Positions 1 to 7,766 of a stretch of DNA of 41,271 bases are shown here, piece by piece; the first letter of the stretch is position 1; the number at the start of each line of letters is the position of its first letter. The notes beneath the pieces are model-generated. The model saw only the letters and a list, made by a program, of their open reading frames with translations. It did not search any database and was not told where the DNA came from. The stretch spans positions 1-41,271 of the forward strand of contig NZ_JBHRSA010000005.1 in assembly GCF_042643145.1 (NCBI RefSeq), given 5' to 3'. Made by a program: the position numbers and the translations under genes. Origin of the DNA: Virgibacillus_O xinjiangensis (GTDB lineage: Bacteria > Bacillota > Bacilli > Bacillales > Amphibacillaceae).

Positions 1-8
1 TGTAACCA

Positions 9-36
9 AGAATTGATGTGATCCATTCTTTTTTTT
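9..36 (+). terminator. Rho-independent terminator of a gene left of the window
   Basis: AGAATTGAT pairs with ATCCATTCT across a three-base loop with one mismatch, and eight T residues follow. The gene it ends lies outside the window. Confidence 0.6.
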
Positions 37-68
37 ACACTTTTACACAATTATACGGACTTAATCGG

Positions 69-436
69 TATCAGCAGGAGGCGCAGGAAATCAGCGAGAG
101 AACTGCGATATCAGCAGGAGGCGCCGGAAATCGGCGGGAGAGCTGCGGTATCAGCGGGAGGCACCGGATATCCGCGGGAGCACTGTGATATCAGCAGGAG
201 GCACCGGATAACCGCGGGAGCACTGTGATATCAGCAGGAGGCGCGGGGAATCGGCAGGAGAGCTGGCATATCAGCAGGAGGCGCGGGAAATCGGCGGGAG
301 AGCTGGCATATCAGCAGGAGGCGCCGGAAATCAGCGGTAGAGCTGGCATATCAGCAGGAGACGCATGTAATCCGCGGGAGAGCTGGCTTATCAGCGGGAG
401 GCACCGGAAATCGGCAGGAGAGCGGCCATATCAGCA
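69..436. repeat. GC-rich tandem array, 40-bp unit, about 9.2 copies
   Basis: Nine full 40-bp units start at 69, 109, 149, 189, 229, 269, 309, 349 and 389, followed by an 8-base partial copy. Each unit opens with TATCAGC(A/G)GGAG and is itself two diverged 20-bp halves sharing the core ATC(A/G)GC(A/G)GGAG. It is much richer in GC than its flanks and non-coding by appearance. A reading frame passes through it into the AEC gene only because no stop happens to occur. It has the same two-half architecture as the 42-bp arrays at 27.1, 27.6 and 41.1 kb but a different core. Confidence 0.9.
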
Positions 437-491
437 ATACCATCCTTTTTCATATAACCTTTACCTATCACTTTTAATAAATATAATCAAT

Positions 492-520
492 TTGTTTAAT
501 AACCCTCTCTCTTATACAAT
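492..520 (+). promoter_or_regulatory. Sigma-A-type promoter for the AEC transporter
   Basis: TTGTTT at 492-497, a 17-base spacer and TACAAT at 515-520. Transcription would start near 527, just after the repeat array, leaving a leader of about 90 bases. Confidence 0.5.
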
Positions 521-614
521 GAAGATAAGTCATAAATTTCTGTATATAGTCTGCGAGAAGAAAAGGGATGGACTGCCAGCATCTTGTCCGACTTTAGGGA
601 AGTGGGGGTCATTT

Positions 615-1538
615 ATGAGCTATATCAGTCTTGTCTTTTTGGAGGTCATCGTGCCGCTTTTGCTATTGTTGCTCGTAGGGGCACTGCTGCAAAGAAAGTT
701 CCACTTTCAGCTGAGGCCGATCGCAACTTTCCTCACGTACTGTTTCATGCCAGCGGCTGTTTTCTTGAATATTTACCAGGTGGAATTCAATGGTCAATTG
801 CTGGGTCAGTTAGTATTCTATTTGCTGTTGTTTTCCTCAAGTTTAATACTTTTAAGTACTTTTTTATCAAAGGCACTCAAGTTTGAGGGGGAAGAGCGGA
901 CGGCCTTGAAAAACAGCATTTCCCTGATGAACTCCGGGAATTACGGGCTGCCGGTCAGCCAGTTGATTTTCAGTGCGAATCCGTTAGGTGTTTCTGTGCA
1001 AATCATAATGCTTGTCTTTCAAAATTTGCTTACCTATACGTATGGGTTATATAATTTGATATCTGCGTCGAAGTCGGCCATGGATATAGTGAAGTCACTC
1101 CTCCGGCTGCCGATTATCCATGCATTGCTCTTGGGTATGGTCTTTCAGTTTTTCCAAATCCCGCTGCCAACTTTTGTCCTCATTCCATTAGAACAGCTTG
1201 CCGCCGGCTTTGCTCCCTTGGCACTGCTCCTGTTAGGTGCGCAGCTTGCCGCGATCCGGTTCACATCATTTCACCGGGTTATTGGCTGGAGTATGCTGGG
1301 GAGGCTGATCGGAGGGCCGGCGTTTGCGCTGCTATTCATCTTCATGCTGGGGATTGATGGGGTCATTGCACAGTCATTGCTCATTGCGAGTTCATTCCCT
1401 ACTTCCAGGAACACCGCCACCCTCGCACTCGAATACCAGGTCGCACCCGAATTGCATGCCCAAATCGTCCTGTACTCCACCCTCCTCAGTAGCATTACGG
1501 TGACTTTAGTTATTTATCTGTCGATGCAATTGTTTTGA
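615..1538 (+). CDS. AEC-family auxin efflux carrier-like transporter
   Basis: A 307-residue integral membrane protein with about ten hydrophobic segments, the normal size for the AEC (auxin efflux carrier) family. These bacterial proteins are generally assigned to export of small organic acids or related anions; the substrate here is unknown. Family features seen are an N-terminal hydrophobic run with a VGALLQRKF-type turn, a central SLMNSGNYGLPV motif, and a C-terminal SFPTSRNTATLALEY segment, both typical AEC signatures. The frame stays open far upstream through the tandem array, but the ATG at 615 has AGTGGGGGT at 602-610 and removes the repeat-encoded extension, so it is chosen. Monocistronic, with its own promoter. 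Confidence 0.85.
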   Translation: MSYISLVFLEVIVPLLLLLLVGALLQRKFHFQLRPIATFLTYCFMPAAVFLNIYQVEFNGQLLGQLVFYLLLFSSSLILLSTFLSKALKFEGEERTALKNSISLMNSGNYGLPVSQLIFSANPLGVSVQIIMLVFQNLLTYTYGLYNLISASKSAMDIVKSLLRLPIIHALLLGMVFQFFQIPLPTFVLIPLEQLAAGFAPLALLLLGAQLAAIRFTSFHRVIGWSMLGRLIGGPAFALLFIFMLGIDGVIAQSLLIASSFPTSRNTATLALEYQVAPELHAQIVLYSTLLSSITVTLVIYLSMQLF

Positions 1539-1582
1539 ATGCTGGCCCATGTGCTAAATATATTTTCATATGGGGTGATTCT

Positions 1583-1669
1583 TTGAATAGATGGTCTCTA
1601 TTATTCACAGTGGCGGTTTTCACTTTCATTGGGGCATGTTCCTCGGAACCTATCGTATTTCCCCGATAA
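1583..1669 (+). CDS. Possible 28-residue micro-lipoprotein or lipoprotein remnant
   Basis: A TTG start preceded by GGGGTGA encodes 28 residues: a basic N-terminus, a hydrophobic run and a lipobox ending FIGAC followed by SSEP, then a stop. It looks like a complete lipoprotein signal peptide with almost no mature protein. It could be the 5' end of a decayed lipoprotein gene, or a tiny lipoprotein precursor of the kind whose signal peptide yields a peptide pheromone in some Firmicutes. Too short for certainty. Confidence 0.3.
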   Translation: MNRWSLLFTVAVFTFIGACSSEPIVFPR

Positions 1670-1693
1670 AAAAACACCCTTCTAAAAGAGTGT
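1668..1693 (-). terminator. Terminator of the minus-strand lipoprotein gene
   Basis: On the minus strand ACACTCTT pairs with AAGGGTGT with one mismatch, then a run of T (the A tract at 1668-1674 on the plus strand). Confidence 0.65.
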
Positions 1694-1706
1694 CGTAGCA
1701 ACCAGC

Positions 1707-2153
1707 TTACTCGCCTAATTGTTTGATCTGATCAATCGTATCGGTGATTTCCCTTAACGCTTGGAATATTTCTGTATTTTCGATGACAGAGGGGTCCAGT
1801 TTACCATTTTCCATGTTGTTCAAGTACACATCGATTCCTTCGAGTGCTTGCTCGTTGCGATCCACTACTTCCTGATGGAGGTCTGCTCCGATGGACGGTT
1901 CTTCCAGCTCGTTGAATTCCATTATATTCTGCTTCATATCTTCCAGGCGTGTTTCTAATTCTTTTGCGGCCTGCTCATCGGTTGCAGCCTGTTCAGCCAA
2001 TGACGGAACCTCATTTACAAACGTGCTTACTTCATTGGTATATTCTGTAGCCTCATCGGCGTAATCCAAGGTGTTATTGATCCCTTCCACCATGGAACAA
2101 CCGCCGAGGAAGACCGTGACGGACAGCAAAAATGCGATAGCTGTTGTTTTCAA
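1707..2153 (-). CDS. Small secreted lipoprotein, DUF6376-like
   Basis: A 148-residue predicted lipoprotein with signal peptide and lipobox FLGGC. The mature part begins SMVEGINNTLDYADEATEY and continues as an acidic, mostly helical domain. That opening matches what I remember of the Bacillus DUF6376 family, whose function is unknown. A TTG at 2159 would begin only one base after the ribosome binding site AGGAGG (plus-strand 2161-2166), while the next in-frame TTG at 2153 sits seven bases away, so 2153 is chosen. An extended -10 lies upstream and a terminator downstream; monocistronic and convergent with the AEC gene. Confidence 0.7.
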   Translation of the reverse strand: MKTTAIAFLLSVTVFLGGCSMVEGINNTLDYADEATEYTNEVSTFVNEVPSLAEQAATDEQAAKELETRLEDMKQNIMEFNELEEPSIGADLHQEVVDRNEQALEGIDVYLNNMENGKLDPSVIENTEIFQALREITDTIDQIKQLGE

Positions 2154-2191
2154 TGACAACCCTCCTAATCACTCGTATTCTTACACCTTTT

Positions 2192-2200
2192 ATTATAGCA
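2192..2200 (-). promoter_or_regulatory. Extended -10 promoter of the DUF6376-like gene
   Basis: The minus strand reads TGCTATAAT, an extended -10 element about 40 bases before the start codon. No good -35 is seen, as is usual with an extended -10. Confidence 0.45.
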
Positions 2201-2355
2201 TGCATGTATAGCCCCCCTTTTTGGGCAATGTCTCTTGTTCAATCAGAACCGCGGTACGAAGTGCAATCGCATGGATAGACAAAAACATGATAGGTATTAA
2301 TTTTTATGGTTGAATAGAACCTATAATTCAATCATACATACAGGGGGAACGAATC

Positions 2356-2832
2356 ATGCAGATTAGAGAAATAGAGGAAAAAGACAACCGTGCAATCGAG
2401 CAAATCATTAAACGCTCGTTGGAATCATTCGGCTTGGATATACCAGGGACCGCGTATTTTGATCCCCAGCTCAGCAATCTGGCACAGTTTTACAACCAAC
2501 AGCCCGGTGCAAAATATTGGGTGGCAATGGATGAACAGGATGAGGTGATAGGCGGAGTGGGTATTGCACCGTTCGGCGATCACCCGGGTGTGTGCGAGCT
2601 GCAGAAGCTGTACATTACCCCGGAAGCTCAAGGAATGGGGCTCTCGAGGGAGCTGGTGGCTGTGGCACTCGACTTTGCCAAGAATCACTATACCTATTGC
2701 TACTTGGAGACATTGGAGAAGCTCCAAGTGGCCAATCTCCTATACAGCAAATTAGGTTTCCGACCGCTTGAAAGGCCACTGGATGGCTCGGACCATAACG
2801 TCATGGACGCTTGGTATATAAAAGAATTATAG
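2356..2832 (+). CDS. GNAT-family N-acetyltransferase
   Basis: A 158-residue single-domain GNAT acetyltransferase that would transfer acetyl from acetyl-CoA to an unidentified amine. The acetyl-CoA-binding motif A is seen as LQKLYITPEAQGMGLSREL (residues about 82-100, fitting the Q/R-x-x-G-x-G/A pattern), followed by a YLETLEKLQVANLLYSKLGF segment typical of motif B. The C-terminal MDAWYIKEL resembles the ending of GNATs in this size class. The ATG at 2356 is preceded by CAGGGGGAA. It has its own terminator. Substrate cannot be told. Confidence 0.85.
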   Translation: MQIREIEEKDNRAIEQIIKRSLESFGLDIPGTAYFDPQLSNLAQFYNQQPGAKYWVAMDEQDEVIGGVGIAPFGDHPGVCELQKLYITPEAQGMGLSRELVAVALDFAKNHYTYCYLETLEKLQVANLLYSKLGFRPLERPLDGSDHNVMDAWYIKEL

Positions 2833-2841
2833 AAGAAGTCC

Positions 2842-2877
2842 AGCAGTGCAACCATCGATCGGTTGGACTGCTTTTTC
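2842..2877 (+). terminator. Terminator after the GNAT gene
   Basis: AGCAGTGCAACC pairs with GGTTGGACTGCT (one mismatch) around a seven-base loop, followed by a T run. Confidence 0.8.
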
Positions 2878-3006
2878 ATTGGTTTCCCGGCCACCCAGTA
2901 TCCTGCCTCACCACACCTCGATCCCCATCACTGCAACCTATGAAAATGTATAAAAAGAACCTCCCCCTTTCGTTTGTTAAGTCTATGTAAAGATTTGCGA
3001 TTCCTG

Positions 3007-3035
3007 TTGAACAGAAGAAACGGCCATTCTATAAT
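3007..3035 (+). promoter_or_regulatory. Strong sigma-A promoter of the padR-chrA operon
   Basis: TTGAAC at 3007-3012, a 17-base spacer and a perfect TATAAT at 3030-3035. The expected start near 3042 falls inside the inverted repeat at 3041-3068. Confidence 0.75.
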
Positions 3036-3040
3036 TCTGG

Positions 3041-3068
3041 TATCGAAAGTTGTTATCGGTTTTCGATA
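3041..3068 (+). promoter_or_regulatory. Probable PadR operator (inverted repeat)
   Basis: TATCGAAA and TTTCGATA form a perfect 8-bp inverted repeat with a 12-base centre that contains a further TATCG. It overlaps the predicted transcription start, a classic repressor position. That PadR binds it is inferred from position; it is not the ATGT/ACAT site known for PadR itself. Confidence 0.6.
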
Positions 3069-3097
3069 ATGATGTTTTTCATAAGGGAGGCTTGGAC

Positions 3098-3403
3098 TTG
3101 AATAATAAAGTATTAAGGAAACTGTTTCTAGGTTTTATACATATCCATATTCTGCATCACGCCAAAGAAGAAGCCATATATGGATCATGGATGTTGGAGG
3201 AGCTGCATGAGCATGGCTATGATATGAGCGCCGGGACCCTGTATCCCATCCTTCACCAAATGGAGGAAGATGGACTGCTGCAGCGGGAGGATGTCAATGT
3301 CGAAGGGAAAATCAGGAAGTATTACCGGATTACAGAAAAAGGAGATACTGTTCTGCAGGAAGCCCGGGCCAAGGCTTATGAACTTTTCAAGGAAATTTAT
3401 TGA
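3098..3403 (+). CDS. PadR-family transcriptional regulator
   Basis: A 101-residue winged-helix regulator of the short PadR class. Recognisable are YGSWMLEELHEHGYDMSAGT (helix-turn-helix), LYPILHQMEEDGLL (recognition helix region) and the beta wing RKYYRITEKG, ending in a short dimerisation helix. Several upstream starts stay in frame, but TTG at 3098 is seven bases after AGGGAGG (3084-3090), while the alternative TTG at 3092 is only one base away. It lies 15 bases before chrA and is co-transcribed with it, so it most likely represses its own operon and responds to chromate or a related stress. The inducer is not evident. Confidence 0.85.
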   Translation: MNNKVLRKLFLGFIHIHILHHAKEEAIYGSWMLEELHEHGYDMSAGTLYPILHQMEEDGLLQREDVNVEGKIRKYYRITEKGDTVLQEARAKAYELFKEIY

Positions 3404-3418
3404 TAAGGGGTGAATGAA

Positions 3419-4618
3419 TTGAGTCAAAACCAGAAGAAAAATAAATTGCAGATCCTGTTGGAGATCTTGTTAACTTCCACGAAGCTTGGACTGACCTCAT
3501 TTGGCGGTCCTGTCGCACACCTTGGCTACTTCAAGGATGAATATATCGACCGCCGCAAGTGGCTGACCGATAAGACCTATGCCGATCTGATTGCGTTATG
3601 CCAATTCCTTCCGGGGCCGGCCAGCAGTCAGGTGGGAATTTCCATTGGTATCCTGCGTGGCGGGATTCTTGGCGGAATCATATCCTTTTTAGGATTCACG
3701 CTTCCTTCCGTGATTGTCCTCGTTATTTTCGCATTGCTGTACCAAAACTTCACATTGGGTGACGCGGAGTTCATCCATAGCTTGAAAGTGGTGGCGGCAG
3801 CTGTTGTCTTGCATGCCCTCATCGGCTTGGGCAGGAAGCTGACGCCGGATAAGAGCAGGCTGGCGATTGCGATTGCAGCCGCATTGATCATGTTATTGTA
3901 TCCATCCGCATGGATCCAGATTCTGGTCATCCTCGCTGCCGGTATGATCGGGTTGAAATTGTTCCAGGATCGAGCGGAATCGAATATCGAACCATTCGCT
4001 GTCAACATCTCGAAAAGGACGGGAATCATTTCGCTGTCCATCCTCGGGGCCTCCCTGATCTCGCTGCCGATGATTGCTAGTGCTGTCAACAATTCGCTGC
4101 TCCATCTGTTCGATACCTTCTTCCGGGTAGGTTCTTTGGTCTTCGGTGGCGGCCATGTTGTGTTGCCGATGATCGAAAGGGAGCTGGTTCCACAGGGACT
4201 ACTGTCTGCGGATGAATTCCTGGCCGGGTACGGGATGGCGCAGGCTGTACCAGGTCCATTATTCACCTTTTCCAGTTACCTCGGAACGATGATCGATGGG
4301 ATAGGCGGTGCCGTAGTTGCTACGATTGCGATTTTCTTGCCATCCTTCCTGCTGATCATCGGCGCATTGCCTTTCCTAAGTGAATTGCGCAAGCGCGCTT
4401 CCTTCCAAGGTATTCTGATGGGAGTGAACGCCAGTGTCGTTGGCATCCTGTTGGCCGCTTTCTATGACCCGGTCATCAAGAGCTCCATTCTCAGTGGTTC
4501 GGATTTTGCCTTGGGTCTGATCCTGTTTGCCCTATTGAATGTCTGGAAAGTCCCAGCATGGCTGATTGTGATTTTGGGTGTGGTCGGTGGATATATCCTG
4601 ACCTTCTTAGGCTTTTAA
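3419..4618 (+). CDS. chrA: Chromate transporter ChrA, two-domain form
   Basis: A 399-residue membrane protein of the CHR family, long bidomain type, which exports chromate from the cytoplasm. The two homologous halves are visible: the N-terminal half has SFGGPVAHLGYF and LPGPASSQVG, the C-terminal half has FGGGHVVLPMIE and VPGPLFTFSSYLG. A GTG at 3410 also opens the frame, but the Shine-Dalgarno AAGGGG (3405-3410) overlaps it. TTG at 3419, eight bases downstream, is therefore preferred and makes the protein begin MSQNQKKNK. It is the second gene of the padR-chrA operon, followed by a good terminator. The function follows from the family; transport of other anions cannot be excluded. Confidence 0.9.
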   Translation: MSQNQKKNKLQILLEILLTSTKLGLTSFGGPVAHLGYFKDEYIDRRKWLTDKTYADLIALCQFLPGPASSQVGISIGILRGGILGGIISFLGFTLPSVIVLVIFALLYQNFTLGDAEFIHSLKVVAAAVVLHALIGLGRKLTPDKSRLAIAIAAALIMLLYPSAWIQILVILAAGMIGLKLFQDRAESNIEPFAVNISKRTGIISLSILGASLISLPMIASAVNNSLLHLFDTFFRVGSLVFGGGHVVLPMIERELVPQGLLSADEFLAGYGMAQAVPGPLFTFSSYLGTMIDGIGGAVVATIAIFLPSFLLIIGALPFLSELRKRASFQGILMGVNASVVGILLAAFYDPVIKSSILSGSDFALGLILFALLNVWKVPAWLIVILGVVGGYILTFLGF

Positions 4619-4633
4619 CGGTATGAAAATGTT

Positions 4634-4666
4634 TGCCCTTATCGTAGGATAGGGGCATTATTTTTT
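4634..4666 (+). terminator. Terminator of the padR-chrA operon
   Basis: TGCCCTTATC pairs with GATAGGGGCA (10 bp, one G-T pair) around GTAG, followed by TTATTTTTT. Confidence 0.85.
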
Positions 4667-4712
4667 AGAAACGGCATATAGTGGCGGAGGGGAACAGCAG
4701 AGGGGGAATGTC

Positions 4713-5296
4713 ATGCATCCTCGATATGTCAGTGGCACAGCACCTGTTCACATAAGGTCGACGTTGGATCTCCTGCGTAATGGCGGGCTGATTTTATACG
4801 CCAGGCATGCAGAGCGATCATCGGGGAAGACCAGCCCGGTCTTGACTTTTACGACTGTAGAACGCAAAGGAACTTATCTGAGGAAGGGAAAAGGCAGGCA
4901 GTCGCTTATGGAGACGCTTTACGGCGGCTGCGGGTCCCTATTGAATATCCCATTCTCGCGAGCCCTTTCTGCAGAACGGTGGAGACGGCTGGATTGGCTT
5001 TCGGGACATCGAACGTGCAAGTGGATCCGTTCTGGGTGGACATCTATCGGTTAAGCTACCAACTGCCCCTGGATGAACAGGACCGGATTTTGGCTGGCCT
5101 CCAATCCAGGCTGGAAGTGCCGCCAACCGGAAACCGAGTGATCATCGCCCATAGCTTCCCGGCCGGAATGGGATTGGGGAGGATTCCTGATATGGGAACG
5201 GTCGTCATTCAGCCATATGGGGAGGGGATGGGCTATCAGGTGATCGATCGACTGGGCCTGGAAGAACTCCGTACACTGAATGCTGATGGCGGGTGA
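4713..5296 (+). pseudogene. Histidine phosphatase-family protein, frameshifted
   Basis: The first frame starts at an ATG after GGGGGAA and gives the phosphatase signature LILYARHAE (RHG-type catalytic motif) before going wrong. The rest of the protein continues in the +2 frame from 4820: GEDQPGLDFYDCRTQRNLSEEG would directly follow, then a conserved SPFCRTVETAGLAFG and a C-terminal AHSFPAG with the second catalytic histidine. One missing A in a TCAATC context at about 4820 (now TCATC) explains everything. The gene is therefore broken by a single-base deletion, or the base is a sequencing error; all later codons look intact. Confidence 0.8.
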
Positions 5297-5370
5297 TGGA
5301 GTTTATAACGGAAAAACGATAAACTCACGCATACTATAGAATCAAACAACAGCAGGAATACTGGATCATA

Positions 5371-5405
5371 AAGGTTGAGCCCTCATCGATGACGATGGGG
5401 GCCTT
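5371..5405 (+). terminator. Hairpin after the phosphatase gene
   Basis: AAGG..CCCTCATCG pairs with CGATGGGGG..CCTT around ATGA. The T tract is weak, so efficiency is uncertain. Confidence 0.5.
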
Positions 5406-5479
5406 CTAATGTTCGCCAATCACTCCTACAGCAGCCACACGGCAAACATCTCATTCGGCACAAAAATAATATGAAAATT

Positions 5480-5508
5480 TTGAACAAATAAATATAAATT
5501 GATAGAAT
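5480..5508 (+). promoter_or_regulatory. Sigma-A promoter of the MFS exporter
   Basis: TTGAAC at 5480-5485, a 17-base AT-rich spacer and TAGAAT at 5503-5508, about 40 bases before the start codon. Confidence 0.65.
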
Positions 5509-5548
5509 GAATAGAATAGTAGTCTCTGAGGGAGAAGAAGGTGTCTAG

Positions 5549-6940
5549 ATGAAAAATTGGCGTAAAAGCAGGGGGCTGTTTTTATCGTCCGTGGCAACAG
5601 GAGCGATGTTGAATCCGCTTAATTCCTCCATGATCGCCTTGGCGATTCCTGCGATACAGAAGGATTTTGGCCTGTCTTTTCTGACGGTGTCTTGGGTCAT
5701 TTCTTCCTTTTACCTGGCGAGCGCGGTAACGCAGCCCATAGCTGGAAGGCTTGGTGATTTGATCGGCAGAAGGAAAATGTTTCTGGGAGGACTCCTATTG
5801 GTCGCTGTCTCGGCGATGGGTGCGCCTTTAGCGCCAGTGTTTGCGGTGCTGATCATCATGCGATTATTTCAAGCAATCGGCAGCGGAGCCATTTATCCTG
5901 CGGGCATCGGGATGCTCCGTGACCATATTCAGGAAAGGCAAGGATCTGCGCTTGGGTTCATTTCGTTGACGATGGCTGCGATGGCAGCACTCGGGCCTAC
6001 AATCGGCGGGTTCCTCATCGCCTGGGGAGATTGGCCGGCCATCTTTCTCATCAATATACCGGTTCTTCTGGTATGCTTTTTCTTAGGATGGTTCGTCTTG
6101 CCAAAAGATGAAGTGCGCAAGAAATTGACGATGCAGGAATTAATCCGAAAAATGGATCTGGTTGGAGTCGTTTTGTTTTCGGTCGGGGTGGTCGGTCTTC
6201 TTGTGTTTCTATTATCCCTTGAACGAACGGTGAATATTGCGGCAGGGATGATCGGTGTGATCTCCTTCTTATTATTTATCTGGCATGAGTTGAGAACCAG
6301 GATTCCTTTCATCGATATTCGATTATTCCGTTCGAATCGCAAGTTGACCTTGGTGTATTTGCAATATATTGTCCTGAATTTCATCTATTACAGCTTATTC
6401 TTGGGATTGCCGAGCTATTTTCAAAACGGCCCGAATTTAAGTGTAGGGGACAGTGGCTTGCTGATGCTGTTGGTGACCGGAATGGGAATCGTCACGGCAC
6501 CGCTGATTGGCCGCTGGATTGATAAATCAGGTGTCAATATCCCGATTTTGACGGGGAACTCATTGATCGTCCTCGGTGCCCTATTACTGTGGATATTCTT
6601 TGGTCATGCACCGCTTCTCGTCACCGTGCTGATCATCTCGCTGATTGCAGCGGGATGCAGTTTTGGCAATGTCACCTTGCAAGCGGCCATGCTTGAAGCA
6701 AGCCCGGCCGAGATTGTGGGAGTGTCGACAGGATTGTATCAAACATGCCGGCATTTCGGCTCGATTCTTGCTGCCGTATCCCTTGGCCTGATATTCGGCC
6801 CACAGTTCAATCCCGAGCACTTCACCACCTTGATCATGGTCATGACGGTGGCAGGTATTATCGTTGTGCTACTGGGTATGATGTATACAGCAATCAAACC
6901 TGAACCGGCAAAAGCGACCGAACTTATCCAACATCATTAA
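5549..6940 (+). CDS. MFS drug-efflux-type transporter, DHA2 (14-TM) class
   Basis: A 463-residue major facilitator with about fourteen hydrophobic segments. The family motifs are plain: motif A between the second and third segments (GRLGDLIGRRKMFLGG), an antiporter motif C region (ALGPTIGGFLIAWGDWPAIF) and an N-terminal MLNPLNSSMIALAIP like that of EmrB/QacA-type exporters. It is expected to expel hydrophobic or cationic compounds by proton exchange at the cell membrane; the substrate is unknown. The ATG at 5549 is preceded by GAGGGAGAAGAAGG. It has its own promoter; the DUF4256 gene follows after 54 bases with no terminator between, so the two may be co-transcribed. Confidence 0.85.
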   Translation: MKNWRKSRGLFLSSVATGAMLNPLNSSMIALAIPAIQKDFGLSFLTVSWVISSFYLASAVTQPIAGRLGDLIGRRKMFLGGLLLVAVSAMGAPLAPVFAVLIIMRLFQAIGSGAIYPAGIGMLRDHIQERQGSALGFISLTMAAMAALGPTIGGFLIAWGDWPAIFLINIPVLLVCFFLGWFVLPKDEVRKKLTMQELIRKMDLVGVVLFSVGVVGLLVFLLSLERTVNIAAGMIGVISFLLFIWHELRTRIPFIDIRLFRSNRKLTLVYLQYIVLNFIYYSLFLGLPSYFQNGPNLSVGDSGLLMLLVTGMGIVTAPLIGRWIDKSGVNIPILTGNSLIVLGALLLWIFFGHAPLLVTVLIISLIAAGCSFGNVTLQAAMLEASPAEIVGVSTGLYQTCRHFGSILAAVSLGLIFGPQFNPEHFTTLIMVMTVAGIIVVLLGMMYTAIKPEPAKATELIQHH

Positions 6941-6994
6941 ACCGCTTTATGATCTAACCAGCTATTCAATAGAACGAAAACGGGAGGAAATGAT

Positions 6995-7561
6995 ATGACA
7001 GAGATGACGAAGGAACTGACAACCGAACAACGGGAAGAACTGATCCAGACGCTGAAGGCCCGGTTTGAGAAAAACATGGACAGGCATGAGGGGCTGGAAT
7101 GGGAGAAAGTACAGGCCAAGCTTGAAGCGGCTCCGGAAAAAATGGCATCACTTTATAATATGGAAGAAACTGGCGGGGAACCGGATGTTGTCGGGTATGA
7201 CGAACAGGCCGGTGCCTATATTTTTTATGATTGTTGTGCGGAAAGCCCTAAAGGTCGCCGCAAGGTTTGCTATGACCGGCAGGCACAGGAGTCGAGGAAG
7301 AAGAACAAACCGGAAAACAATGCAGAAGACATGGCGACATCCATGGGCGTCGAGCTGTTGACCGAGGAACAATACCGCAAGCTGCAGCAGCTTGGCGAGT
7401 TTGACAAGAAGACATCGAGCTGGGTGCAGACACCTGCTAATATCCGGAAACTTGGTGGTGCCCTCTTTTGTGATCGCCGCTATGACACGGTCTTTTTGTA
7501 CCATAATGGAGCGGAATCCTACTATAGTGCCAGGGGATTCCGTGGATCGCTGAGGGTGTGA
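6995..7561 (+). CDS. DUF4256-family protein
   Basis: A 188-residue soluble protein recognisable as DUF4256 by the conserved block GGEPDVVGYDEQAGAYIFYD, CCAESPKGRRKVCYDR and the downstream LLTEEQYRKLQQLGEFD and YYSARGFRGSLRV. Length is normal for the family. No catalytic motif is known and the function is undetermined. The start ATG follows GGGAGGAAATGAT. It sits immediately behind the MFS exporter and ends before a strong terminator, so the two probably share a transcript. Confidence 0.8.
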   Translation: MTEMTKELTTEQREELIQTLKARFEKNMDRHEGLEWEKVQAKLEAAPEKMASLYNMEETGGEPDVVGYDEQAGAYIFYDCCAESPKGRRKVCYDRQAQESRKKNKPENNAEDMATSMGVELLTEEQYRKLQQLGEFDKKTSSWVQTPANIRKLGGALFCDRRYDTVFLYHNGAESYYSARGFRGSLRV

Positions 7562-7593
7562 GCCTTTGGCGATGGGAAACAGCATATCATCTG

Positions 7594-7630
7594 AAAAACC
7601 TCCGTATCGCAAATGATATGGAGGTTTTTT
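7594..7630 (+). terminator. Terminator after the DUF4256 gene
   Basis: AAAACCTCCGTATC pairs with GATATGGAGGTTTT (one mismatch), ending in TTTTTT. Confidence 0.85.
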
Positions 7631-7699
7631 GTACAGATGAATCGCTTGAAAAAGTACTGGGCATCCCTATAAAACGGGGAACAAAGCCAATTCCGGATA

Positions 7700-7708
7700 T
7701 GGTATAAT
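7700..7708 (+). promoter_or_regulatory. Extended -10 promoter of the DUF4236 gene
   Basis: TGGTATAAT is a perfect extended -10, 59 bases before the GTG start. No good -35 is seen. Confidence 0.5.
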
Positions 7709-7766
7709 CGACTTGAAATGTTACCCAAATGATTAGCTTATTCAAAGGAAAGAGGAGAGTAATAAC

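Noticed and set aside
225..614. N-terminal extension of the AEC protein through the tandem repeat
   Set aside because: The frame is open only because the 40-bp array lacks stops there; it has no binding site for ribosomes and the family starts at the ATG at 615.
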